64,000 bases of DNA, taken from contig JAJTUP010000054.1 in assembly GCA_021399435.1 (NCBI GenBank), positions 372,001 to 436,000 on the forward strand, read 5' to 3'. The notes beneath the pieces were generated by a model, which made no database searches, was not told the origin of the DNA, and worked only from the letters and a program-made list of their open reading frames with translations. The stretch is from Diaporthe sp. PMI_573. Its lineage: Eukaryota > Ascomycota > Sordariomycetes > Diaporthales > Diaporthaceae. Both the position numbers and the translations under genes were made by a program. Shown here one piece after another: positions 32,817 to 44,366 of this stretch; position 1 is the first letter of the stretch, and each line of letters opens with the position of its first letter.

Positions 32817-34671
32817 TCACATCCGTATCCGCATATGGGAGAGATTCATAGCCACCAGCGTACCAGGACGGTCGGCACCAGCAAGCCATCCGATACTGCC
32901 GGTCCCGGACACCCCAAGCTCTGCTATGTTCCAGGAACGAAACAGGCTGTTGCAGGAGGCCGTGAAGGTGATGGACGAGCGCTGGGACCAGAGGGTTAGA
33001 GATTCAGCGAAACACACATGGAGTGGGATAATGGCGCGCCTGCCTCCCGTGAAGTCGAGCTTCTCGTCAGGGTGGTATCGCGAGTTTAGCTTGTCGAGGT
33101 CGGCCGCCGTCTGTCGGCCTGTCCGGATGCGTTCTAGGAGCCCGATCAGTTCCTCGTCGCCCTCCGCCCTCTTCTGCTCCTCTAGGATCACCACGCTAGT
33201 AAACAGTTCCCATGTCGTCTTGGCCTGGATCTGCTGCCATCGGTATTGCGTTGCACGATCCGAGAGGTTCCGTGGCGCCTTGCCGCTGTCGCCGTAGTCG
33301 AGCTGGCTCAGCAGGCCCTTCTGCAGCACTGGCCCGAACTGAAGGAAGTCGCCCGTGAAGACCACCACCGGTATCCCGCCGAACGGCCTGTCCGGGAAGC
33401 CGCGCAGCGCCCGCAGTTTGTGGTCTACCTCGTAGAGCGTCTTAAGGCCCAGCATGCTCACCTCGTCGACCACAAGCACGTCACGCCTTCTCCAACGCTG
33501 CCGGCGCCTCTCCAGGTTCGCTGATGGTAGGCTTTCCATCTCGGCTCCGTCTTGGTCCTTGAAGGCTAGCCCTAGCGCGGAGTGGATGGTGTTGCCACCG
33601 ATCCCTGCTGCTGCCGTCCCGGACGTAGCTGTGATGATGATGCGCTTCGACGCTCCCTTCGCCGCGCATACATCTTTCAGTGTCTCGATGAGCCAAGTCT
33701 TCCCCGTGCCGCCGCTGCCGCCTATGTATTGGAGATGTTGAGGCGGCCGCCCCAATATCGTGTGTCCTCCGTTGCCCTCAGCAGCTCTGTCTGATGCTTC
33801 CTCCGCTCTGTCCATCGCCTCGCAGATCAGGCCGAGGGCAATCTTCTGCATGCGGTTCAGCGTTCTATGGTTGCCTATCGTCTTCCCGACCTGGAAGAAG
33901 CTACTCCCGGATGCTATATCTACCCAAGTATGGGCTGAAGTGGGGGTTGGGTTGGACGCCGGGATGGGTGGGAACAAATGCTGCTCATCGCCGGAACCGA
34001 AGCCAGCCTCGTCGCCGTTCGGGCCTTCGCCGGCTTCATCATCTCCTTCGATGACTAGCACCCTTGCTTTGTGGAGACGCAGCTGCGCCGCTCGTACCAT
34101 GCCGATCTCGGGCTTCGTCAGTGCGTTTGCTGTTGATTGGCGTGCGGACCGTGTATCCGCACCACACGGGTCCGGCTCGGGGTCTGAGAAGCTAGCTCTC
34201 TCCAGCGCCTGTAGCAGCCTTACGAGTGCGGGGGAGCCTTTGGCAATGCCTTGACCTCCGTGTAGGTTATACACCGCGTCATGGAATGTGTACCTCATGT
34301 CCATGTTCTGCGGTCGCCACGTGGTGCTAGGGGTTATACCTTCCTCCGGCGGCTCGTGCTCTTTCTCCTCATCACCTTCGCTGCGGCTAGCCCACAACCC
34401 CGCGTCTTTCTTAGCATCTTCGGCGCTCTTGTGCAGAAGCTTGATGTTGTTAACGATCCCTTTCACCCGGTCCGGTATGGCTTCCGACAGCTCTTGCCAC
34501 ACGTCTTTGACTGAGGGGTAATCACCGGACACATAGCGGTGGCCGTAGAGCTCGTCCAGGTGGGTGAAGCGTTGCCACGGTACAAACAGTGCTAAGAGGA
34601 GCACCGCGGTTCTGTATGCCGTTAGCTCTTTGACGAGGCTTCTCTCTTCTCCCCTCTTACCGTTGGTAAAA
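32817..34671 (-). mobile_element. Helitron PIF1-like helicase relic (copy 1)
   Basis: The frame begins upstream of the nominal 34604 start, at about 34671 just after a TAG (QDFTNGKRGEERSLVKELTA), and continues ALFVPWQRF and VNNIKLLHKSAEDAKKDA, typical of fungal Helitron RepHel proteins just before the helicase. Numbering from 34604: Walker A YIGGSGGTGKT at 293-303, ATSGTAAAGIGG near 327, Walker B VVDEVSML at 378-385, GDFLQFGP at 418-425, then LLERIRTGRQTAADLDKLN. Similarity ends near PLHV (about 33075); the last 70 residues are foreign, so later helicase motifs are missing. No Rep (HUH) nickase domain is visible upstream. The coding sequence is GC-rich and the ATPase core is otherwise unbroken, so truncation is the main damage. 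Confidence 0.75.
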
Positions 34672-34890
34672 TCCTGGGTCTAGCTTATCAAGATCGTGGT
34701 TGAGGGGGCCAGTGAGGACAGGTACGTAATGCGCCCCTGCCTTCAGGAGCTCTTGAGTCCATCTCTCTCCGTTGACAAGATCTTGGTCGAATGGGAAATG
34801 CTGCACTTTCATCAAGAGCGTAACTCGCGTTGCGACGGCCACGCTCTCCGCAAACCTGTCCCTTTTCCCTTTCAGACTTTATAACATTCT

Positions 34891-35229
34891 TCAGAAACTT
34901 ATTGTCTCGATGTGTTCTGCTCCGAAATGTAGCTCATGCATGGAAAATATGGTCTCTGCTTCGGCCTCCACCGCAAGCCATCTGTCGCCGTCAAGGTTAC
35001 GAATATTGGGCGATTTGGGTTTGGGTGGCGTGTATTTCATACTCGGCCTCTCGGCTTCTTCTCCGTGGTTTTGGGTATCGGAAGGTCCTGGATAATCTGA
35101 CCATTGGCCAAGCATGCAATTAACCATGATGCAATCGCGTCGTGCTGCGAGGACGTCAGGATGCGCCCTGCCCTGGGTCCGCATCCTCAGCCGCAGAATC
35201 TCCCTGAAATGGGTCTCAGCGTCGAACAA
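34891..35229 (-). pseudogene. TPR-repeat fragment
   Basis: A short frame with two TPR-like helices pairs: AETHFREILRLRMRTQGRAH, PDVLAARRDCIMVNCMLGQW, and WLAVEAEAETIFSMHELHFG. It is closed by stops on the downstream side and has no start domain. It is similar in style to the relic at 21193-22221 and may descend from another TPR or NLR-like gene. The adjacent minus-strand frame 34657-34842 is protein-like but unassigned. Confidence 0.5.
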
Positions 35230-37583
35230 TTGAAAATCGTCTAAGTGCAGATTCGAAAAATGTCTAAACCTTTCTTAACATGTGTTATGCATTCTTTTAA
35301 ACCACTAAAATGGGATTATGGAATTTAGATCGTGTCGAATGGTTCCCATATTCGACGACCAAGTGCTAGCCGCGGGGCTCTAGTAGACCAAATTTGCACT
35401 GCACTTAGAAATAAATTGTGGGTATCATATATTTGTCTATCTAAAGGTAGCTAAGAAGCACACCTACTGGGAACTCCGTGTCTACAGCGATTTCCATGCT
35501 CTCCTGCATTGTCTGACTTGTTCTAGAAGTAGAGGTGCGATCTGAGACAACAATCAGCGCATTCTTACAAGCCGACCAAACTCATGAGGAACAAAGGTGG
35601 ATTTCATGGTGGCAGGCTATTCCAGAGACAACCGGCCGTCAGGAAAGTGTGCGAAACGATCAGAGTCAGGATCACATTGATAGTTTGACCGCTGTTGAAT
35701 GTCAGCAGGATGTGGAAATGGCAACCAGGTATGAAAGGGATCATCTAAGGTGGTCTGAACAAACCAACATCACGCCTAGCTCTTTACGCTTACTTCATGG
35801 ACACAGATATGATCAGAGTCAAGATCAACTTATTATGGGCGAAAATCCTGTACCGACGCGGTATAGTCATTCGCAACAGTTTGGTTCACAAGAAGCACGT
35901 CAAAATCTTGTGGTTGATCGGGCAAGAGAGCGACGAATTCGAAAACACGTATGGAGGAGAACAGTCCATAATTCATAAGGGCGTTTGCAATATTATACTT
36001 CATAGCCTGACCATGCCATCGTACGTTAATATACATTTGATTCATCAACAGATCTGTCAGAAGCTCCTTCAGCTATGGCAACTATTGATTTAGGCGCCGA
36101 GTAGTAGTCCACGAGAGTTAAGACTGAGCTTAGCCGCTTTGCGAAATTATCTATTTCAAGGTTCAACTCAGCAATGGTTGCGCTGATCTCATCTGTATCG
36201 AGATCAGCGATGAAACCATATTCTGGCTGGACTCTTTTCAACCATTCCTCAAAACCGTCTGGTGGTCCAAGTCGTCTAAGTTGACATAAATAAATTTGTC
36301 TATCCAGCCGATGTAGTTGAGATAGCAGGAGGCTTTTCTTAATGCTCAGATTACTACCTTCTGACGCGATCGAGTTGACTATGTCAGGAGGGAACTGGAT
36401 TGGTAGAGTTATTGATGGTTGTGAATTTCGGTTTCGGTTTCCTCGTACTCGTACACTATAATCTAATTAATGCAACTCGGTAATTAGCTGTCTGATCAGA
36501 CTATTATGGATGTATTTACTAGTACCTACTCTCTCTAAAAGAGCATTTTGAACCAAGACCATTATAATAGCAATTGGCACAAGCTCCTTGGGTTGTGCGG
36601 TCCACGTCAGGGTGATCAGTCACGACACATTCTGCCCATAGACCGTGTCCTTGTCGGCAGGTCCTGCACCGTCGTCTCGAGGATTCACCACTTATTTGTA
36701 TAAAGAGGGCAAGAACATTTTGAGTTTTCTTGAGGCTGAAGGCGGCAGCTCGCTTTGGGTTGGGATTTGGAGTCAGCGGCCGTTTAACAGCTGCGGCTTC
36801 TAGCGGAGTAGCGGATGTAGGTATTGAAAAATCGAAGGATGAAGGGAGTAGGTTTTGCTGTAAAGCATATCGTTTGCAACCTGTAGATTTGAAGTATCGT
36901 TAATATCTGATTCTAATGTAATTAAATTGAACATGTTGTGAATTGCAGGCGTGGCTGGTGACGTGGAACATACTTGTAGCGATGGCGTCATTGACCTCTA
37001 ACGACATTACTGCAATGCAGCATACGACATCCCATGCGAATAGGTAGAATAATCTATGGTTTCCTGATCATCAGTCATGAATTAAGAGCAGTAGTTTGAT
37101 GGAGTATCTGATGATGATGATAAAGGGCGTGCAATATTAGTGCTGGAGATTTGGAGATGGCAGAAACCAAGTAAGGAGAAGGAGGAAAATGTGAACTGCA
37201 CATGGTGAGGAGTAGATGTTTCAGTACTGTAGTATAATGGGACGTAAGCAAATCCACCAATGAAAGCCACCCGCATGTCAGAGCAGATCAGAGCCGGCGG
37301 CAAATCTCGGTAACTCTAAAAGCGGCAAAAAAGGAGGAATGCTGCTAACAGCAGCTCACATTAAACTATCAAAGTACTTCATAGCCATAACTTCATATAA
37401 TTATCTCCTTCCATTTACCAGCCAGAAGAGACAACTGAGCTATGTTAAATGGTTTCATATGATGACGAGCGAGGATCATTCCCTGGCATAAAAAGGACGT
37501 CCATAGCCTAAACCGGCTGATCAGTAAAATGCTGCAAAGCGGCCTTCTGAGGTCTAATCATTAGAGGCCGGACTGGGGATGAT
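35230..37583. other. AT-rich stretch with one unassigned coding trace
   Basis: No complete gene. On the minus strand, 36420-36026 reads without stop through LLLSQLHRLDRQIYLCQLRR, LGPPDGFEEWLKRVQPEYGF and ATIAELNLEIDNFAKRLSSV, a helical, protein-like segment of about 115 residues lacking an obvious ATG. It may be an internal exon of a decayed gene. The remainder (36480-37580) is AT-rich and featureless. Confidence 0.35.
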
Positions 37584-37847
37584 AGCTTCTGAGGGTCAAA
37601 TGAGTTGTGATTAGACATATCTGATCAGAGCCAGCGGGTACATCTGAAAGCCATATGGAAAGCAGGTAAGAAGCGTCTGAGAGTCGAATGAGTTGTAGTC
37701 AGGCATAGCTGATCAGAGCCGTCAGGTACATGTGAAAGCCATATGGAAAGCAGGTAAGAAGCTTCTAAGAGTTAAAAAATATGTAATTAGACGTAGCTAA
37801 CCAGAGCCCTCGGGCATATCCAAAAGCCGTACGGAAACCAGGTAAGA
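37584..37847. repeat. 88-bp tandem repeat, three copies
   Basis: Copies at 37584-37671, 37672-37759 and 37760-37847 are each exactly 88 bp and end in AGGTAAGA. Copies 1 and 2 are close; copy 3 has many G-to-A and C-to-T differences (for example CTGATCAGAGCC versus CTAACCAGAGCC). No open frame crosses the unit. Confidence 0.9.
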
Positions 37848-37936
37848 AGGAGAACCACCGTCTAGGTCAAATCTAGCCGGCAGGTGGCAAAAAAAGCCAA
37901 GAGTGACAGCTGGCTGACAGGCGGCGAATCGCCAAG

Positions 37937-37974
37937 ACTGATAAGGGCGATAAGCACTGATAAGGGCGATAAGC
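37937..37974. repeat. 19-bp direct repeat with GATAAG sites
   Basis: ACTGATAAGGGCGATAAGC occurs twice head to tail, giving four GATAAG cores within 38 bp. GATAAG is the consensus for fungal GATA factors, but there is no gene close enough to claim regulation. Confidence 0.85.
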
Positions 37975-38044
37975 AAAGTTGCCTATTTGGGAAGAGGGGC
38001 CCTCTGGATTTCCTCGGGTACTAAGAGCTTGAATTCTTCAAGCC

Positions 38045-38168
38045 ATATTATGGACATCAATCCACGGACAGCCCTGTGGACATCAATCCACGAGCACTCT
38101 GCTGAGTAAGCCGTCAATTCAATCCACAAAGTCGGATATTGACGTGGATGGATTGATTCCCTACCCTG
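38045..38168 (-). mobile_element. hAT terminus A, 124 bp
   Basis: Read on the minus strand from 38168 the sequence starts CAGGGTAGGGAATCAATCC, with the CAGGG end typical of hAT elements, and contains two GGACATCAATCCACG boxes (38052-38066 and 38078-38092) plus further GGATTGAT-type boxes. All 124 bp are identical, in inverse orientation, to 47426-47549. The element should extend leftward from 38168, but homology stops at 38045, so it is a truncated or very short copy. Its right flank is the rhodopsin-like gene. Confidence 0.8.
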
Positions 38169-38698
38169 CCTGCTTGACGGGCATGATCAGGATGGCGATG
38201 TCGGTGACGATGTTGGGCACGGCGTTGCCGATGAAGGAGCCCTTGAGGTCGATGCACTGGCCCGGCATCCACGGCTCCCAGGCCACGTAGATGGGGTTGC
38301 ACTGGAAGATGCAGACGAGGACGATGGCGATCCACCACGCCGCCACAATGCCACCGATGATGTAGGCGGCGATCTTGAAGCCGCGGCTGGGGAAGATGCG
38401 CAGGTACATCTCCAGCAGCGAGAACTTGATCAGCGCCACGGCCGTGACGTACATGCACTCGAAGCCCAGCAGGAGCTTGAGCACGTTTTCTATCGCGTCG
38501 AGGTCGAGGGTGCTTGCGTGCCAGCCCATGCCGTAGTCAACCACTAGATTCAGGGAGTTCAAGTCAGTGGCCTGGTAGGTGACAAGAGAGGCGAGTAGTT
38601 AGTTTCATTCGGAAGGGGCATGGTGTCCTTACTTCCATAGTTAAGGCCGCCGATCACAAACACGGACGCCTGGCGATCTATGCATTGCAGTCCAGGCG
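38169..38698 (-). pseudogene. Fungal rhodopsin-like integral membrane protein, cut by a transposon end
   Basis: The frame shows the character of the fungal PTH11-like/rhodopsin-like membrane family: NLVVDYGMGWHASTLD, then LLLGFECMYVTAVALIKFSL, LEMYLRIFPSRGFKIAAYII and CIFQCNPIYVAWEPWMPGQC with the paired Cys, then AVPNIVTDIAILIMPV. An upstream exon (about 38640-38698) may supply FVIGGLNYG before a GTAAG donor. At 38168 the coding sequence meets the CAGGGTAG end of hAT terminus A, which itself supplies the stop codon (KQAG-stop). The last two to three transmembrane helices are lost. Ligand unknown. GC-rich coding contrasts with the AT-rich left flank. Confidence 0.65.
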
Positions 38699-38716
38699 GT
38701 CAGTTCTACCTGCGTC

Positions 38717-38795
38717 GTTACACTGCTGTAGTGTAACACGACCCCTGTCCGACAGATTCACACTAAATGTCGCGTTTTCTGCACGACCCCTGTCG
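38717..38795. repeat. Hairpin followed by CGACCCCTGTC boxes
   Basis: GTTACACT-GCTGT-AGTGTAAC (38717-38737) is a perfect 8-bp hairpin. CGACCCCTGTC follows at 38739-38749 and again at 38784-38794, and GACCCCTGTCG recurs at 47563-47573 with neighbouring CACTAAAT. On the minus strand the box reads GACAGGGGTCG, like a transposon end, so this may be another degraded terminal family. Confidence 0.55.
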
Positions 38796-40251
38796 CAGAG
38801 TATCTGGTTGGCGTAGGGTACCAAATTCGGAAGCTGCCAAAGGGAAGCCGCAAATGGCAAGCTTTGTCAACGACAATGACCGTATATTTTTGCGGTTCGT
38901 AGAATATAAACTTGGTTAACCCAAGTCTCGCGACTCCCTTTCCATAACCGTAAATGTAAGCCGAAAACTACCCTTTGACGAGACAGTTTTAGTCTCTGCA
39001 TTAGCGTCCCCAGCGCCAAGATAATGGCTGGCGATCCGGCTCGCGCTGTCAAAGCGCGCTCAGGATGACTGCAGCCTGCTTATGCATGGTGAGCGTCACA
39101 AGGACGCGCATAATCCCTCCCACTACCTGTTGACAACCTTACTTTAGGCAGTTTCCCATCTCTCACCAGATGAGCCAGCGTATTTTCATACGTGGGAGGT
39201 CGTCCAATGTCGTGCTGATTCATGTTGCTCCTCCGCGAAATGACGATCTACCCGTGACTGCGAGCGTTGTATATTTTAGACCGCTCTCAACATGTACTTG
39301 TGGGGTGTATCTGCCGTGCTGTCTGGAATGGAATCAGGCAACCAGAGCAAGCTCATGCGTGGAGTCTGGTGGGTGCCAAGGTGCGTTCTCAGAACCAATG
39401 TCTGAAAAGATCCAACTGTCATTGACAAGGCCAACGGGCATGGACGGATATGTAACACTGCAGAGCATACATGTCTCTTGACCAATCTGCTCAATCCCCG
39501 GCGCAGAAGGCCCACCTTTCGACTTCATTTTTCCCACAAACCCCAGCCAAAAGTGATTTCTGAGATCCCTCGTTTCACACCCCTGCTTCCAATCTGCAGC
39601 GAGTCTCCGTTGCTGGTTTGCACTGGCGCAAATGGCGGTGCCGTCACATTCAACTTCCGTGTCGTCTCGCATTGATACTATACTGTAAAGATAAGCCTCA
39701 GCCACATATCGTGCTTGACATACCTTATGGCACATCTGCCAGGGCGTGTTGCTATAGGCACGTTTGGGAAGTTTCCCGGCTGATGGGTTTTAAGATGCCG
39801 ATTATGCCAGGCAGCTTAGGGCCCTGTCAATGAAATGTTCAGCGCGTCTGTTCCGGATTATCGATAATCAGACCAGTACCCATCGCCTCGTGTAGTACCA
39901 CCCCGTGCGGTAGCGCACTGTCAACGTCTCAGCGGCTTCCGAGAATCGCGTCAAAAACACTGATCACGCCAATTAACGCCGGCACCCTGTTGCTAAGATG
40001 AAGAGACGGGGCTTCCTGCATGCAGTAGCGCAGAATGACGCGAGTGTTGAAAACCACGAAATCGAACCTCCCATTAACGTAAATATTCGTGCTTGTGTTG
40101 GGACGCGCTTCTGAACTGCCACAAACAAAAGCAAAACCGTTCGCCAAAGCAGAACACTACATCTCAAGCGCTGTCTCATCACCGTTCCCCATCACACAAC
40201 CTCCGCCGCACCCCAACAAAACCCCAACTTGTGAAAAACCACTGGTCGCTC
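38796..40251. other. No supported gene (38796-40251)
   Basis: Short overlapping frames without motifs. A perfect 14-bp palindrome GATTATCGATAATC lies at 39856-39869. The last 300 bp should hold the promoter of the Zn2Cys6 gene. Confidence 0.4.
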
Positions 40252-42250
40252 ATGGTTTCGGAGCAGCGCACACTGACAAGCATGAGGGCTGGCCAAGCAG
40301 GCCAGGGTTGCTGGATATGCAAGAGTGAGTAATCGCCCCTGTTTGCTCCCCCGAGGCTTACTGCTTTTTGTTGCGGCTGCCGGCTTTGCTGCTGCTGCTG
40401 CTGCTGCTGTTCTGGGATGTTGGTGTTGAGGTTGTCGTTGGTGTTTCTGCACTATCACTCCTGCCTCTTTTCTCCCACTGCCCCCCTGCTTAGCCGCACA
40501 CTTGGGGTCAGATGTTGATCTGATCTAATATGTTTCTTTTTTTTGCGCCGGTGGACCCTGTCCCCTTCTCCACCCATCTTCGCTTCCGGCGATCCGTCTT
40601 CGCCTCTGGTTGGACTACGTCTTCGTTGGTCGCCAAATGCGGGCTCCTGCTGACACCCGACTCGTACTCTCGCGAATAGAAAGGAAAATCGGGTGTGATA
40701 AGGGCCTGCCCTCATGCAACAACTGCGTGAGGACGGGCCGAGAATGCATGGGATATGGCCTCCGCCTTGTTTGGCCTGACATACCAGACGGCCGCAGGAA
40801 ATCACCCAAGCTGTCCCTGCAGCACTCGCACGGCCAGCTGCAGGCGTCCGGTTTGTATTACGGACAGCAGTTCCTCAACATCTCATTCGACGACATCGAG
40901 CAGAACCGCCAGGACGTCAGCACCTTAACCCTTCAGGACCACCACGCCCGCCCTCAGCAGGCCCTGAGGCTGCTCCCCGATTTGGTGGGCCACGAAGCCG
41001 ATTTGCTCGCGTATTGTGAGTTGTCGGTTTCTCCCTGCTTCTCCCTGATCAGGCCGCTGACCATGCCTCCCAGATGAACACAAGATCTCCCGCATGATCT
41101 CGACGGTGGATGCCAACAACGGCTTCCGCCACGAGCTGATACCCATAGCCATCAACGGCTCCAGTTTTGCCGCCAAGGCTCTCCGCATGGCCATCCTCGC
41201 ACTGTCAGCATTCCACCGCCATGGCCTTGGGGCTGCCCTACCATACAAGATCCAGGCCCTCCGACTCTTGTCCCACTCGCTGGACAAGGAGTCATTCGCC
41301 GATGTGCCCATCGAGTCCCAGCTCGCGGCTTCCATGATGCTTTGTGTGTACAACGTAAGTATCCAGCCCCCCTCTCCCCCCAAAAAATACATATTCTCGT
41401 CATAGGTCGGGGCTGACCTCTGCAGGTGTTTGACGAGGCCGAGGGCAAATGGCATCTCCACCTGAACGGTTCAAGAAGCTTACTGCACCGCTATGCCGAT
41501 ATGAGAGGCGGCGCACTCGACTATGACTTTCTCAACACGTGGTTTCTATACCATGAAATACTGGGTTCTTTCAGTCAGCCACACAAGCACAATTACGACG
41601 GCGCTTCATCGCTGGAACTGCTCCAAGGAAGCCATGTTGACAAGACCCTCATCATAGGCTCCCTCGGCTGCTCAGTCGAGATCATGGAGATTGTTCATCA
41701 CATCAACCAGTTGCGATATCCGGCTGCACAGAAGTTTCACGAGAAGAGCGGCAGGTCCGAGCTCCCATCCGTTATGTGGACATGCCAGGGCCTACAAGAC
41801 CGGCTGAGCCGACTTAACCAACGACTGCCATCAGAGATCGAGAACCAATCGATCAGGGAACAGACAAAGGTCCGCTTGACAGCCGAGCTTTATCGAATCG
41901 CTGCCGTCCTTTACCTGCGGTCCGTCTGCCCCAACATCGACGCCACGAACCAGACGCCAATGTGGCTTCAGGCAGGTTTCAGGGTCCTCGCGAACCAGGA
42001 TATTTGCACGAGCCCCTGGCCGTTGTTTGTTGTCGCTTGCGAGTCGCGGGCCGACGATCAGAGGATCATGATCCTGCGGACACTCGACCGCATGGATGCA
42101 GATCGGAAGATCGGCAACGTGTTTGTCCTAAGAAATCTGATCGAGAGGTACTGGAAGCAGCAAGATCTCATGGCGGACGGCGACCGAACTAAGCCGTTGA
42201 AGTGGTGGGAGCTGATGAGCTTCGACACTGCTGCGCCATGGTTCATCTGA
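40252..42250 (+). CDS. Zn2Cys6 transcription factor, four exons, 504 aa
   Basis: Exons 40252-40324, 40680-41015, 41074-41354 and 41426-42250; every junction has GT-AG ends and the phases add up to 505 codons. The first intron splits the finger, and splicing restores CWICKKRKIGCDKGLPSCNN CVRTGREC with exact C-x2-C-x6-C-x6-C-x2-C-x6-C spacing near residues 20-46, followed by MGYGLRLVWPD. The rest (residues 140-504) has the helical character of the fungal-specific transcription factor domain 2: ALRMAILALSAFHRHG, QLAASMMLCVYN, LLHRYADMRG, FLNTWFLYHEIL. It is a nuclear DNA-binding regulator; targets unknown. No stops or frame breaks, in contrast to its neighbours. The first intron is long (355 nt) and contains a GCTGCT microsatellite near 40390. 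Confidence 0.85.
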
Positions 42251-42865
42251 CCACTCGCCGTCGGAAGAACGGGAGTTCATATCACAACAAAGGAAATGAC
42301 ACGGCCGCAACAGACCGACTGGGCCACCTTGGACCACATGTAGCTCTCCCAGTATTCAATGAGCTGTCCAGTCATATGAATGACTTCTTTTGGAATCGGG
42401 GTTCGCGGCGCTAAGATATTTTGATCGAAATCTGGGGCTTTACGAGATGAGGTTCCTCGTTGCCTTTCACTGAATTCAATTCAACCGGAGGACATTCCCA
42501 CCGACATGGGGCCTGCTTCGATCTTGTGATCAAGCAAGGCCAGTGCCATCATTGTTAGCGAGGGGTTCGGACAGGATGCGACCAATTTCGCCGAACATTG
42601 CCAGAGGTTTTTCAATATGTATAGATACCCAGGCTTGTTCGACGGCCTACCACCACAGTACCTGCTGTTGCAATTTTTCTATGAGCGAGCTGGACATTTA
42701 CGAAGAAGGGACCGGTTTGGATCTGCTGGGCAAATAATAAGTCCAGTTGTGACAAGATGACGAGTATGGAGCGAAACATTTCCTTTGTGGATAAGCCTAA
42801 GTAGCACTGGGATCGGCCAGGGAAAAGTTCGCCCGCTATTCTTCTGCGGGGAGGAGTTGACAAGG
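42251..42865. other. No gene seen (42251-42865)
   Basis: 3' flanks of the Zn2Cys6 gene and of the orphan gene on the opposite strand. Confidence 0.4.
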
Positions 42866-44366
42866 TCAAAATTGAAGGAATTCACCAATGAGTGTTGAGA
42901 GACGACTGACGGTCGCTCCTGAAGAGGCCAAGCCAGGGGAAGTTTGGGGAGACTGATGTGATAGCCTTTTGAGGATTGCAATGTCACGAGTAATGAGATT
43001 TATGTCAACGATTTTCACCGGAATGCCCCGGACTTCCGGCTGAGGCAAGGGTGATGACTGGGGCGAGCTTCGTGGCGACGATCTTGACAAGGACCTCGAG
43101 CACTGCCACTGCGCGATAGCCAACGTGGTGGCTACAAGGTAGGAGTCTTCGTCGGCATTCTGTGGCTTGACCCGCTCGTACAGTAGTTTCTGAAGCCTGT
43201 CGCCCGGGATATTGGCGTTCTTTCTTGGGCCAGGCCTAGGACGGTACAGGTTGCTGCGCACCTGGTGCAGACTAGTTCTGTCAATAAAACCTAGCACTGG
43301 CTGGTTGGTGCACGAGAGACTAGCGGACTGCAAACTGCTAGACACGCGGTCGTAGGAATCTCTGAGCTCGGTGAAGTCACTGTCAAAGACGTGGCTGTTA
43401 TACTGCTTCCACACGAGTGGGACCCGCACAGAGCTTTTGAAGACCGCGTTCCCAAAGCAGATATCCATGTGCAAATTAGACCGTGCCTTTGAGAGTGTAT
43501 CAGGAAACATGGTTGACAAGACCCTCTTAAGCGCGGCCAGCTTGACGGTGCCAGTATCCGAATCCAGAACGGTGGCGAGGTCATTGGTCAGGCCTCTAGC
43601 GACCTCAGTCGGACGCGGGGGAAACTTCGAGGACGTGAAGTTCAAATCAGGGACTGGTCTGCGTACGGTGTCGAGGTGGTTCCATTGTACTCCCAGGAGA
43701 CGGGCATGCTGGTCTTGCCAATGGATTGGGGTGATGAACAGTGCTTCTCGTGGAGGATATCATACAAAGAACCTGGCTCCGGCCGGATCATGCGATTAAC
43801 ACGCTTTGTAGTGAGCAGACGGAACTTTCCACTGCTAGACAAGTCGCCGTTTATAATGAACCATTTGACGAAACAGGAGAGTCAACAATTTGCGAGAGAC
43901 GGAACCCTCCGGCGGCTTGCACCGCGTCTTGGCAATGCGACTTGGTGTACAGTGCCAAGCACTGACATGTGAAAGCTCCCTGCCACAGTCTTTAACCACG
44001 TCCCTGCCTCCTATTTGCAAGTGCTCTTCCAGACACGTCATTCGAACATGTGAAACTAGCTGGGACCAGCCTTGCCGTAGAGATTGAAGGCTTTCGCGAT
44101 CGTGTTAAGGGGTTGGCTACTCAGATTACCTTCCACATGCCAGTCGTTCGTGTGTGCACTAAAGAGAGGAGATGTCAGCATGACGTCTCAAGACGGATGG
44201 GCCAGCTTCGTGACGAAGAGGACGAACAGAGACATGAGAACAAGCTGGAGCGTACCTTGAGTGTACCTTGAGCGAAGATCCTTTCCATCTCATTTACCTC
44301 GTCTGGCTGTTTGTTTCTAGGTGTGCTCTTATTTTGGGCTTTTTTAGCCGGCAATATCGAATCCAT
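42866..44366 (-). pseudogene. Orphan fungal gene with apparent frameshifts
   Basis: A possible first exon (44366-44260) starts MDSILPAKKAQNKSTPRNK. Downstream, three long frames follow one another: LQSLRQGWSQLVSHVRMT to PEGSVSRKLLTLLF (to about 43880); WFIINGDLSSSGKFRLLTTK to MPVSWEYNGTTSTPYADQS (to about 43655); and LNFTSSKFPPRPTEVARGL to the stop at 42866, which includes ILDSDTG-like, NLHMDICFGNAVF and VPLVWKQYNSHVF. Each switch needs a single-base shift and has no splice signals, so two frameshifts are likely, unless the assembly is wrong. I do not recognise the family; no catalytic motif is evident. The C-terminus contains a Ser-Arg-Pro repeat stretch. Immediately downstream of, and convergent with, the Zn2Cys6 gene. 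Confidence 0.45.
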
